DNA from: a bacterium
GTDB taxonomy: Bacteria; Chloroflexota; Dormibacteria; Aeolococcales; Bog-877
Length of the DNA: 20,337 bases
Direction of reading: 5' to 3'
NCBI GenBank assembly: GCA_021844355.1
Contig: JAKBTP010000050.1
Coordinates: 1-20,337 of the forward strand
Shown here: piece after piece, positions 1 through 7,077 of the stretch
Numbering within the stretch: position 1 is the first letter of the stretch
How the letters are laid out: every line of letters starts with the position of its first letter
Notes under the pieces: model-generated
What the model saw: the letters and a program-made list of their open reading frames with translations, nothing else
Told to the model about the DNA's origin: nothing
The model's database searches: none
Translations under genes and position numbers: made by a program

Positions 1-44
1 TGGGCGGGACCCCTCCTTTCCGGGTCTGGTCGGAGCTATCCGGC

Positions 45-593
45 TCAGATCTCAGCTGTGGGCGAGACCTTCCGCCAGTGGACGACTCCCAGCACCGTCA
101 GCAGGAGGAAGACCGCAGCCAGGGAGTAGGCCACCAGCGAGGAGATCCAAGCGATGGTTCCGAAGACTGAGAACCCGTACGCCTCCAGCAGCTCACTGCG
201 CAGCGTGGTGCCCTTGAACACGGTGTCCACCAGGGCCGCGTACTTGGTGTCGGTGGGGTTGGAGCGGGCCAGGGTGCTGGCCTGGGCGTAGGTGAGCCCG
301 ATGTCGTGCAGGTGGACGGCGATGAAGTGATCGGCATAGGCCTCGGCCTGAGCCCCAGTGGTCATGAGCTGTCCCGCGTACTGCTTCATCACGGCGGCGT
401 CGGCCTTGGGGAGCGCCTTGATCTCCGCGCTGTTGGCCGCCGGGAAGCTGATCTTCTGCGAGGCCAACTGGTTGTGGACCTCGGAGCTGGTGTAGTTGGC
501 GCCCCAGAGCAGGAGCGAGCCCGCCCCCACCAGGATCACCGTCACCAGCGCTCCCAGCACAGTCAGGATTCCGTCGAAGGTCTTCCGTCGCAT
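45..593 (-). CDS. Two-helix membrane protein of unknown function
   Basis: A 182-residue protein starting at an ATG, with a good ribosome site (GGGAGGTG) eight bases upstream. It has a short positive N-terminus (MRRK), a first membrane helix at about residues 9-30, a roughly 110-residue predicted extracytoplasmic segment, a second helix at about 143-171 and a short basic tail. The middle segment carries blocks such as SQKISFPAA, KQYAGQ and AYADHF. From memory, these recur in a conserved actinobacterial-type family of membrane proteins without a named function. The gene stands alone. A TATTAA hexamer upstream could be its -10 element. I see no catalytic or metal motif, so no function is proposed. 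Confidence 0.85.
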   Translation of the reverse strand: MRRKTFDGILTVLGALVTVILVGAGSLLLWGANYTSSEVHNQLASQKISFPAANSAEIKALPKADAAVMKQYAGQLMTTGAQAEAYADHFIAVHLHDIGLTYAQASTLARSNPTDTKYAALVDTVFKGTTLRSELLEAYGFSVFGTIAWISSLVAYSLAAVFLLLTVLGVVHWRKVSPTAEI

Positions 594-626
594 CGCGGCA
601 CCTCCCGGGCCGTGGGGCCCAGACCC

Positions 627-632
627 TTAATA
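627..632 (-). promoter_or_regulatory. Candidate -10 element for the two-helix membrane protein
   Basis: Read on the minus strand this is TATTAA, followed about 33 bases later by the ATG of the membrane-protein gene. That spacing fits a leader of about 25 bases containing the GGGAGGTG ribosome site. No good -35 is visible; the expected position falls in a GC-rich hairpin. Low confidence without transcript data. Confidence 0.35.
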
Positions 633-645
633 CCTTTCCCCATCG

Positions 646-662
646 CCCCGGCCTGGCCGGGG
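646..662. terminator. Strong GC hairpin downstream of fabF, possible terminator
   Basis: Perfect 7-bp inverted repeat CCCCGGC / GCCGGGG around a 3-base loop. It lies downstream of the fabF transcription unit and upstream of the next minus-strand gene, where a terminator would be expected. There is no T-run on either side, so it is not a classical intrinsic terminator. It could still stop or stabilise the fabF transcript. Confidence 0.35.
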
Positions 663-807
663 CATCCGGTGGATTCCACTTACAGAGTCTGGAGCCCGGC
701 GGCCGCGGTTCTTAGGGTGATTGCACCGACTCCCCGGAGGGTGACTCCACCCCCGCAGACCCCGAGGTTTCCTCCCAGGGGTGCTCAATCGAGATAGGGA
801 GGGAGCG

Positions 808-1015
808 TCAGGCGGGTGGCACGGCCGTCACGTCGGCGATGACGCTGACGGGGTTTTCGGTGGGATCCACCCGGCACGCCTCGACCTCGGTGGCGGGAAG
901 CAGGCCCTCGAGGGCCGTTCGGCCGGTCGCCGCGGGGGGTGGACAGGGCGGAGGGCGCCACCCGGGCAAACGCCTCGACAGGAGTGTTGCGCCGCGGGCG
1001 CCAGGCCCGGGCCAT
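808..1015 (-). pseudogene. Possible small gene broken by a frameshift
   Basis: Just downstream of fabF the minus strand has two coding-looking halves in different frames. The first runs from an ATG at 1015 (residues such as NTPVEAFARVAPSALSTP). The second ends at the TGA at 808-810 (residues such as RTALEGLLPATEVEACRVD, then ENPVSVIADVTAVPPA). The halves meet at a run of six C (934-939), where gaining or losing one base would join them into a protein of about 68 residues. Both halves have strongly G/C-biased third positions, as real genes here do. No ribosome site is evident and I do not recognise the family. It may be a decayed gene, a sequencing error in a homopolymer, or chance. Confidence 0.35.
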
Positions 1016-1033
1016 CCGGGGGCTAAGGTTTGG

Positions 1034-2296
1034 TTACGAACCCGGCTCTAGGGCCCGGAACGCCAGGCAGGCGTTGTGCCCCCCGAAGCCGAAGGAGTTG
1101 TTCAGCACCAGCCGTGGTCGCACCAGGCGGGCCCCCTCGGGAACGTAGTCGAGGTCGCACTCGGGGTCAGGGTCCCGGTAGTTGATGGTCGGGGGAACCC
1201 GGCCGTCCACGATGGCCATCACCGAGAACACCGACTCCATCGCTCCAGCGGCTCCCAGGGCGTGTCCGGTCATGGACTTGGTTGAGGACACCGGGACCCG
1301 ATGGGCCCGCTCCCCGAGAACCTGCTTGATCGCCGAGGTCTCGGCGGCATCGTTCATGGGGGTGGAGGTGCCGTGGGCGTTCACGTAGTCGACCTCGTCC
1401 GGCCCCGCGCCAGCCTTCTCCAGCGCCCGGACCATCGCCCGCCTGGCCCCCCGTCCGGAGGGCTCGGGGGCGGTCAGGTGATAGGCATCCGCGCTGGCGC
1501 CGTAGCCAGCGACCTCCGCCAGGATGGGTGCCGAGCGCCTCTGGGCATGCTCGTACTCCTCCAGGACGAGGATGGCGCAGGCCTCGGCCACCACGAACCC
1601 GTCCCGACCCGCGTCGAAGGGCCGGCTGGCGTGCTCGGGATCGTCGTTGCGCTGCGAGAGGGCACGCATGGAGCTGAACGCGCCTACCGCCAGCGGCGTG
1701 ATCGAGGCCTCGCTGCCGCCCGCGATGCAGGCCACGGCGTCCCCCCGCCGGATGATCTCAGCGGCCTCCCCGATGGCGTGCGCTCCGGTGGCGCACGCGG
1801 AGACCAGGGCGAAGTTGGGTCCGCTGGCCCCAAAGCGCATGGCGACCTCCCCGGCGGCGATGTCCGCCAGGATCATCGGCACGGTGAAGGGACTCAATCT
1901 CCGGGGGCCCCGCTCGGCCAGGGTGTGGGTGGCTTCCTCGGTGACCTTGAGCCCCCCTATGCCCGAGCCCACGATCACCCCCACCAGGTCCCGGTTAGAG
2001 TCGTCGATGGGCAACCCGGACTGGTCCATGGCCTCCTGGGTGGCCGCCAGCGCGAACTGGGTGAAGCGAGCGGTGCGGCTGACCTGCTTGCGGTCCACGT
2101 AGTCGGTGGGCTCAAAGTCCAGCACCTCTCCGGCCATCTGCGACCCGTAGGGCTCGGGGTCGAAACCCTGGATCCGGTGGATGCCGTTGCGGCCGGCGCA
2201 CACCGCATCCCAGGCCGCCTTCACCCCAATGCCCACGGGGGTCACAGTCCCCATCCCCGTGACCACGATCCTGGTTCCGTTCCGCGCCTGCGTCAC
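1034..2296 (-). CDS. fabF: Beta-ketoacyl-ACP synthase II (KAS II)
   Basis: Elongating condensing enzyme of type II fatty acid synthesis: it joins acyl-ACP to malonyl-ACP with loss of CO2, in the cytoplasm. From the GTG at 2296 the protein is 420 residues, close to the family norm of about 412. The Cys-His-His triad is complete: Cys168 in SACATGA, His308 in NAHGTSTP and His345 in KSMTGHALGAAGA, with Lys340 in the same block. The glycine loop FGFGGHN lies near the C-terminus. The frame is open to a TTG at 2320, but GTG 2296 is preferred. It overlaps the fabH stop as GTGA and has AGGAGG seven bases upstream inside fabH. This implies translational coupling with fabH. No acpP, fabD or fabG lies between them, unlike the common fab operons. 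Confidence 0.95.
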   Translation of the reverse strand: MTQARNGTRIVVTGMGTVTPVGIGVKAAWDAVCAGRNGIHRIQGFDPEPYGSQMAGEVLDFEPTDYVDRKQVSRTARFTQFALAATQEAMDQSGLPIDDSNRDLVGVIVGSGIGGLKVTEEATHTLAERGPRRLSPFTVPMILADIAAGEVAMRFGASGPNFALVSACATGAHAIGEAAEIIRRGDAVACIAGGSEASITPLAVGAFSSMRALSQRNDDPEHASRPFDAGRDGFVVAEACAILVLEEYEHAQRRSAPILAEVAGYGASADAYHLTAPEPSGRGARRAMVRALEKAGAGPDEVDYVNAHGTSTPMNDAAETSAIKQVLGERAHRVPVSSTKSMTGHALGAAGAMESVFSVMAIVDGRVPPTINYRDPDPECDLDYVPEGARLVRPRLVLNNSFGFGGHNACLAFRALEPGS

Positions 2297-3420
2297 TCCA
2301 CTGCCTCCTGTCGTCCCCAATCGGATATGAGCTCCCCCCCGGGGTCGTCAACCAGTGCCGGGGTGTCTCCCCATCTGATGAAGGCCCCCGCCCAGGTGAG
2401 CCCTGCCCCGAATGCCACCAGACAGACCCCTGCTCCGGGCGCGAGGCGGCCGCCGACGGCGGCCTCGGCCAGAGCCAGAGGGACCGAGGCGGACGAGGTG
2501 TTGCCCATCCGGTCAACGTTGACGGCGAAGCGCTCCATGGGCATGCCGAGCCTCCCAGCGGCGGTCGCCAGGATCCGGGAGTTGGCCTGATGGGGGACCA
2601 CCAGGGTGATCTCCCCCAGGGGCACCCCAACAGCCTCGGCGAGCCGGACGATCAGCTGCTCCAGAATGCGGGTGGAGAAGCGGAAGACCTCGCGGCCGTT
2701 CATGAAGACGACCCGGTTGAGGGACCGCTCCGCCCGGGCGTACCCGGGGATCGCCTCCGGGAGCGCCGTGTCTGGGGCCACGGAGGTGCCCAGGGAGGCC
2801 GCCCCGGTCCCGTCTGCCCCCAGGTCGATGGCGACGATCTCGCTGCCGGGTTCGAGGGGCCCCCCGACCAGCAGAGCCCCGGCACCGTCCCCGAACAGTA
2901 CCGCGGTGGACCTGTCCGACCAGTCGACGAGCCGGCTGAACAGCTCGGCCGCCACGACCAGGACCCGGTGGCTGAGCCCGGTCTGGATCAGCGACTGGGC
3001 CAGCGCGAGCCCATAGATCGCCCCGGAGCAGGCGGCCTGGATGTCGAAGGCCGCCCCGTGGGGACAGCCCAGCTCCGCCTGCAGCCGGCAGGCCAGCGAG
3101 GGGAAGGTCTCGTCCGGCGAGCTGCTGGAGCAGATGATCGTGTCCACGTCGGCCGCCGTCCAGCCCCCGGCGGCCATCGCCGCCCGCGCCGCTCGGGCGG
3201 CGATACCCACCAGCGTGACCTCGGGATCCGCGATCCGACGCTCACGGATCCCGGTACGGCTGGTGATCCACTCATCGGATGTGTCGAGGAAGGTCTCGAC
3301 CTCGGAGTTGGTGAGGCGTCGCTCGGGAAGCGCGCTGCCCACCGCCACCAGCCGGCAGCCCGGGGGCGAGCCGCCATCGCCCGCCCGCCACGGATTCCCC
3401 ACGTGCTCTGCAAGGCTCAT
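2293..3420 (-). CDS. fabH: Beta-ketoacyl-ACP synthase III (KAS III)
   Basis: Initiating condensing enzyme of fatty acid synthesis: it condenses an acyl-CoA starter with malonyl-ACP. From the ATG at 3420 it has 375 residues, longer than the usual 317-335. There are about 22 extra residues before the conserved start (LVAVGSALPERRLTN) and about 25 after the usual C-terminus (FGAGLTWAGAFIRW). The frame stays open to 3492, but the family alignment and the upstream control region favour 3420. The catalytic triad is present: Cys131 in QAACSGA, His277 in VVPHQAN and Asn307 in MGNTSSAS. TSDEWITSRTGIRERRI is the usual substrate-loop block. It is the first gene of the fabH-fabF pair and divergent from accDA. 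The starter preference (acetyl or branched) cannot be read from the sequence. Confidence 0.94.
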   Translation of the reverse strand: MSLAEHVGNPWRAGDGGSPPGCRLVAVGSALPERRLTNSEVETFLDTSDEWITSRTGIRERRIADPEVTLVGIAARAARAAMAAGGWTAADVDTIICSSSSPDETFPSLACRLQAELGCPHGAAFDIQAACSGAIYGLALAQSLIQTGLSHRVLVVAAELFSRLVDWSDRSTAVLFGDGAGALLVGGPLEPGSEIVAIDLGADGTGAASLGTSVAPDTALPEAIPGYARAERSLNRVVFMNGREVFRFSTRILEQLIVRLAEAVGVPLGEITLVVPHQANSRILATAAGRLGMPMERFAVNVDRMGNTSSASVPLALAEAAVGGRLAPGAGVCLVAFGAGLTWAGAFIRWGDTPALVDDPGGELISDWGRQEAVE

Positions 3421-3430
3421 CGTCCCCGCT

Positions 3431-3471
3431 AGGTTACGGGCTCGGGGTCGCGCCCAACCGGAGCGTAACCT
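3431..3471. promoter_or_regulatory. Inverted repeat in the fabH/accD divergent control region
   Basis: AGGTTACG (3431-3438) and CGTAACCT (3464-3471) form a perfect 8-bp inverted repeat, with half-sites 33 bases apart, about three helix turns. Each half ends in TAACCT pointing outward, so each could also be a -10 element. The left copy ends ten bases before the fabH ATG, giving an almost leaderless fabH message. The right copy would give accD a leader of about 80 bases, which contains its ribosome site. No convincing -35 is seen for either. The repeat could equally be a pair of operator half-sites coordinating both operons. Confidence 0.5.
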
Positions 3472-3560
3472 TTGCCGTTCTCCGGGACTCAACCTTCAGT
3501 GAGACCTGGGGCCGGAATGGTGGTCGAGATCGGGCCGCGGGCCCGCGAGGGAGGACCCAG

Positions 3561-4406
3561 ATGGCGATAAGCCCTGCCTACGCTCGTCCGCGAACGGTGG
3601 ACTCTGGATTCACCTGTGGCGCCTGCCGGCGCACCTTCCCCATGGCGCAGGCCGCCGGCAGCCTTTACGTTTGTCCGGCCTGTGGGCACCACTCCCGGAT
3701 CAGCGCCCACGAAAGGGTCCGCCAGCTGGCTGACAAGGGCACCTTCCAGGAGTGGGATCCGGATCTGGTGGGCCGCGACCGGCTGGGTTTCGTGGATACC
3801 AAGGCCTACGTGGACCGCCTGGCGGAGGCCCGCCAGAGGCAGCAGCTCCCGGACGCGATTCTCACCGGGGCGGCCTCGATCTGCGGGCATCCAGTGGGGC
3901 TGGCCTCCTTCGACTTCGGCTTCCTGGGAGGCAGCCTCTCCACCGCCGTCGGGGAACGGCTGGCCCGGGCCATCGAGCGGAGCGCTGCCGAGCTGCGTCC
4001 CTTCGTGTGCGTCACGTCCTCCGGGGGTGCGCGGATGCAGGAGGGGGTCTTCTCCCTGATGCAGATGGCCAAGAGCGTGGCTGCCCTGCACCAGCTGGCG
4101 GAGGCCCACGTCCCGTTCATCTCCATCCTGGCCGACCCGACCATGGGGGGGAGCATCGCCAGCTTCGCGGCCCTCGGCGACGTCATCCTGGCCGAGCCCA
4201 AGGCGATGATCGGGTTCACCGGGGCCAGGGTCATCACCCAGGCCACCTATGAGCAGCTCCCCGCCGGCTTCCAGACCAGCGAGTTCCACCATGCCCGCGG
4301 CCTGATCGACCAGGTGGTCGACCGCCGCCAGCTGCGCGAGGTCCTGGGACGCCTGCTGGCGGTACTGGGCCCCTCCGCCGCGGAGGACGCCGGGCGACCG
4401 GCGTGA
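3561..4406 (+). CDS. accD: Acetyl-CoA carboxylase carboxyltransferase beta subunit
   Basis: Beta subunit of the carboxyltransferase that moves the carboxyl group from carboxybiotin on BCCP to acetyl-CoA, making malonyl-CoA. It has 281 residues (about 300 is usual). The N-terminal zinc ribbon is intact, with Cys19-x2-Cys22 and Cys38-x2-Cys41. The crotonase-fold core follows, with the conserved SSGGARMQEG block near residue 155, then DPTMGGS and GFTGARVI. The C-terminal end (LPAGFQTSEF) is canonical. The ATG at 3561 has GGGAGGA about six bases upstream. It overlaps accA by four bases. The biotin carboxylase (AccC) and BCCP (AccB) needed for activity are not in the window. Confidence 0.95.
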   Translation: MAISPAYARPRTVDSGFTCGACRRTFPMAQAAGSLYVCPACGHHSRISAHERVRQLADKGTFQEWDPDLVGRDRLGFVDTKAYVDRLAEARQRQQLPDAILTGAASICGHPVGLASFDFGFLGGSLSTAVGERLARAIERSAAELRPFVCVTSSGGARMQEGVFSLMQMAKSVAALHQLAEAHVPFISILADPTMGGSIASFAALGDVILAEPKAMIGFTGARVITQATYEQLPAGFQTSEFHHARGLIDQVVDRRQLREVLGRLLAVLGPSAAEDAGRPA

Positions 4407-5239
4407 GCTCCCCGGACCTGGGCGGTGCCGCTGCCGGGGACGCCGCCCAGGCCGCCTGGGCTCACGTAGAGGTCTCTCGCCACCCCGACCGCCCCTACTC
4501 TCTGGACCTGGTCCAGCGCTGCCTGGACGACTTCATCGAGCTGCACGGCGACCGCCAGGGCGGGGATGACGCCGCGGTGGTCATCGGGTTGGCACGGCTG
4601 GGCGGCCAGCCGCTGGCCGTGGTCGCCAACCAGAAGGGAAGGACCCTGGAGGAGCGGGGCAAGCGCAACTTCGGCATGGCCCACCCGGAGGGTTATCGCA
4701 AGGCCCAGCGACTCTTCACCCTGGCGGGACGGCTCAAGTTGCCGGTGGTCAGCTTCATCGACACCCCGGGCGCCTACCCTGGGGTGGCCGCCGAGGAGCG
4801 GGGCCAGGCTTGGGCCATAGCCCAGACTCTCGAGGCGCAGCTGGCGCTCCCCACCCCGTACCTGGCGGTGGTGATCGGTGAGGGGGGAAGCGGTGGGGCG
4901 CTGGCCACGCTCCTGGCAGACTCGGTCCTGGTGCTGGAGCACGCATTCCTCTCCGTGGCCTCGCCGGAGGCGGCGGCCGCCATCCTCTTCCGGGACGCTG
5001 GGCGCAAGCAGCAGGCCGCGGCCGCGCTCCGGCTGGAGGCGGCCAACCTCTTGGAGTGGGGGATCGCGGACGAGATCGTGCCCGAGCCCCCGGGCGGCGC
5101 GCACACCGACTGGGACGAGACCGCCAGGCTACTTCGCCCGCGGCTGGAGGCCCGGCTCCTGGAGCTCACCTCCCGAGGCTTCGACCCCGCCCGCCGACGG
5201 GAGCGCTACCGGCGCCTGGACGGGCTCTTCTCCGCCTGA
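4403..5239 (+). CDS. accA: Acetyl-CoA carboxylase carboxyltransferase alpha subunit
   Basis: Alpha subunit, partner of AccD in the carboxyltransferase heterotetramer. It has 278 residues, shorter than the roughly 315 of E. coli AccA. The usual N-terminal helical segment of about 40 residues is missing, and the protein joins the family at SRHPDRPYSLD (residues 25-35). Conserved blocks follow: NFGMAHPEGYRKAQRL (89-104), FIDTPGAYPG (118-127) and GEGGSGGAL (159-167). The usual SPEGCASIL block reads SPEAAAAIL (188-196). The GTG start overlaps the accD stop as GTGA. Its 3' end overlaps the convergent MFS gene by 34 bases. The assignment is secure; any effect of the missing N-terminus is unknown. 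Confidence 0.94.
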   Translation: MSSPDLGGAAAGDAAQAAWAHVEVSRHPDRPYSLDLVQRCLDDFIELHGDRQGGDDAAVVIGLARLGGQPLAVVANQKGRTLEERGKRNFGMAHPEGYRKAQRLFTLAGRLKLPVVSFIDTPGAYPGVAAEERGQAWAIAQTLEAQLALPTPYLAVVIGEGGSGGALATLLADSVLVLEHAFLSVASPEAAAAILFRDAGRKQQAAAALRLEAANLLEWGIADEIVPEPPGGAHTDWDETARLLRPRLEARLLELTSRGFDPARRRERYRRLDGLFSA

Positions 5240-6996
5240 GGCAGGCGGCCCCCGGCGACGGGCTGGGCCGGGTTGCTGGGAGCCCTCTTGCTGGTGGCGG
5301 CGAAGGATGCCTCACTCTCCTCGTAGTGGAACTTGCCCCCGCGCAGCCACGAGGCCACCCCGGCCACCAGGCAGGCCACCACCGCGAAGTCGAAAGCCAC
5401 ATGGAGCCCACCCATGAAGGGAGGGGAGATCAGGGAGGAGAAGAAGGTGCGGCTGGTGAGGTAGGCGACCTTGGCGGGCGGCATGTGGACGAGCACGGGC
5501 CCGAGCAGCGAGTGCACCGGGTTGTACCCCAGGAAGGCGGCGAAGAGGGCGCCGGTCGGGGGAAGGTGGGAGATCCGGGCCGCCGCCGACGCCGGAACCC
5601 CCTGAGCGGTGAGGCCGTGGTAGAGCGCCCCGGGCAGCTGGGCCGCCAGCCCGCTGATGATGAGGGTGAAGAAGATCCCGATCGAGAGCACCTGGGCCGA
5701 GTTTTGGAAGGTCGCCGTCATGCCGGAGCCGGCACCGCGCTGGGTGGCGGGGAGGCTGTTCATGATGCCGGCCCGGTTGGGGGACGCGAACAGCCCCATG
5801 GCGAGGCCGTTGAGGAGGAGCAGCGCGGCAAAGACCGGGTAGCTGAAATCAGCGGGGAGCAGTTCCAGCAGCCCGAAGCTGAGCGCGGCCAGCACCATCC
5901 CTCCGGTGGCGAAGGGGCGGGCGCCGTAGTGATCGGAGAGGTACCCCGAGACAGGTCCCGCGACCAGGAAGCCCACGGTGAGCGGGAGCATGTAGATCCC
6001 CGCCCAGAGAGGGGTGCTGGCGAAGCTGTAGCCGTGCTCCGGGAGCCAGATCCCCTGCAGCCAGATGATGAGGATGAACATGATGCCGCCCCGGCCCAGC
6101 GATGCCAGCAGGCTGGCCACGTTCCCGGCGGCGAAGGCCCGGATGCGGAAAAGCGGGAGGCGGAACATGGGGTTGGGCACCCGGGTCTCCAGGTAGACGA
6201 AGAGCCCCAGCAGCACCAGCCCCAGCCCAATCTCGGTCAGGACCGAGGGGCTGGTCCAGCCCATGGTCGAGTTGCCGTAGGGCTCGATCCCGTAGGTGAT
6301 GCCCACCAGCAGCGAGATCAGCCCGGCGGCAAAGGTCACGTTGCCCCACCAGTCGATGGTGGAGTGAACGCGCACCCCCCGTTCCTCGAGCTTGAAGTAG
6401 GCCCAGATGGTGCCGAAGACGCCGAAGGGAACCGAGACCAGGAAGACCAGATGCCAGTCCACCGGCCCCAGCAGCCCGCCCAGGATCAGGCCGATGAAGG
6501 AGCCACCGATCGCCGCCACCTGGTTCACCCCGAGGGCCAGACCCCGCTGGTCCGGGGGGAAGGCGTCGGTGAGGATGGCCGAGGAATTGGCGAAGAGAAG
6601 GGCGCCTCCCACCCCCTGCATGACGCGCATGGCGATCAGCCAGAGGGCACCGGCCTGGCCGTCGAGCCAGGTGATGGAGAGCAGCACCGAAAAGGCGGAG
6701 AAGACCGCGAAACCCAGGTTGTACATCCGCACCCGGCCGTACATGTCGCCGAGCCGCCCGAAGCTCACCACCAGCACGGCGGTCACCACCATGTAGCCCA
6801 TCAGCAGCCAGAGGAAGTAACCGGTGTTCCCCGGGGTGAGGGGGTTCAGGTGAATCCCCCGGAAGATGTCGGGGAGGGCGATCAGCGTGATCGAGGTGTT
6901 GACCACCACCATGAGCATCCCCAAGGTGGTGTTGGAGAGCGCGACCCACTTCCCCCGATAGCGGTCAGGAGCGGTCGGCGGGGATGCGGCGGGCAA
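5206..6996 (-). CDS. DHA2-family MFS drug exporter (14 helices)
   Basis: A 596-residue major facilitator of the DHA2 (EmrB/QacA-like) type, which exports drugs or hydrophobic compounds by proton antiport. A string of about 14 hydrophobic helices is visible. Motif A, GRLGDMYGRVR (80-90), lies between helices 2 and 3. The helix-1 signature is recognisable as NTSITLIALPDIF, but the Asp usual in LDxTIVNxALP is Asn here. An antiporter-type motif C region is present around SSAILTDAF and GGSFIGLILGG. The TTG start at 6996 has GGAGGA about five bases upstream. An upstream palindrome over the promoter suggests control by a small dimeric repressor or activator not encoded here. The C-terminal 50 residues are soluble and basic. 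The substrate cannot be inferred. Confidence 0.9.
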   Translation of the reverse strand: MPAASPPTAPDRYRGKWVALSNTTLGMLMVVVNTSITLIALPDIFRGIHLNPLTPGNTGYFLWLLMGYMVVTAVLVVSFGRLGDMYGRVRMYNLGFAVFSAFSVLLSITWLDGQAGALWLIAMRVMQGVGGALLFANSSAILTDAFPPDQRGLALGVNQVAAIGGSFIGLILGGLLGPVDWHLVFLVSVPFGVFGTIWAYFKLEERGVRVHSTIDWWGNVTFAAGLISLLVGITYGIEPYGNSTMGWTSPSVLTEIGLGLVLLGLFVYLETRVPNPMFRLPLFRIRAFAAGNVASLLASLGRGGIMFILIIWLQGIWLPEHGYSFASTPLWAGIYMLPLTVGFLVAGPVSGYLSDHYGARPFATGGMVLAALSFGLLELLPADFSYPVFAALLLLNGLAMGLFASPNRAGIMNSLPATQRGAGSGMTATFQNSAQVLSIGIFFTLIISGLAAQLPGALYHGLTAQGVPASAAARISHLPPTGALFAAFLGYNPVHSLLGPVLVHMPPAKVAYLTSRTFFSSLISPPFMGGLHVAFDFAVVACLVAGVASWLRGGKFHYEESEASFAATSKRAPSNPAQPVAGGRLPQAEKSPSRRR

Positions 6997-7026
6997 CGGA
7001 TCCTCCCAGCTCAGGTGTCTGCGCTG

Positions 7027-7056
7027 AGGATACTCCCTACTTTACGTTGACGTAAA
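7027..7056 (-). promoter_or_regulatory. Candidate promoter of the MFS exporter gene
   Basis: On the minus strand: TTTACG (-35-like, 7051-7056), an 18-base spacer, then TATCCT (-10-like, 7027-7032). It sits about 30-60 bases before the TTG start. The -35 lies inside the palindrome 7040-7057, so a regulator bound there would control the promoter directly. Confidence 0.45.
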
Positions 7057-7057
7057 G
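7040..7057. promoter_or_regulatory. Perfect 8+2+8 palindrome, likely operator of the MFS gene
   Basis: CTTTACGT-TG-ACGTAAAG is a perfect 8-bp inverted repeat with a 2-base spacer. It is notably AT-rich for this genome and lies in the short gap between the decarboxylase stop and the exporter gene. Its size and symmetry fit a TetR- or MerR-type dimer site. From memory, TTTACGTnnACGTAAA-like sites are reported for MerR-family regulators such as LiuR in other bacteria. No regulator gene is adjacent. Confidence 0.6.
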
Positions 7058-7077
7058 CGCGAAGAAGCCCGGCCAGC

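Noticed and set aside
3663..3670. CTTTACGT half-site inside accD, identical to half of the exporter operator
   Set aside because: A single 8-base half-site within coding sequence is expected by chance on this scale and has no partner half.
5056..7050. Very long plus-strand open frame (664 codons) opposite the exporter gene
   Set aside because: It is the antisense of the exporter. The product is a Gly/Arg/Pro/His-rich string without any family block, typical of high-GC antisense frames.
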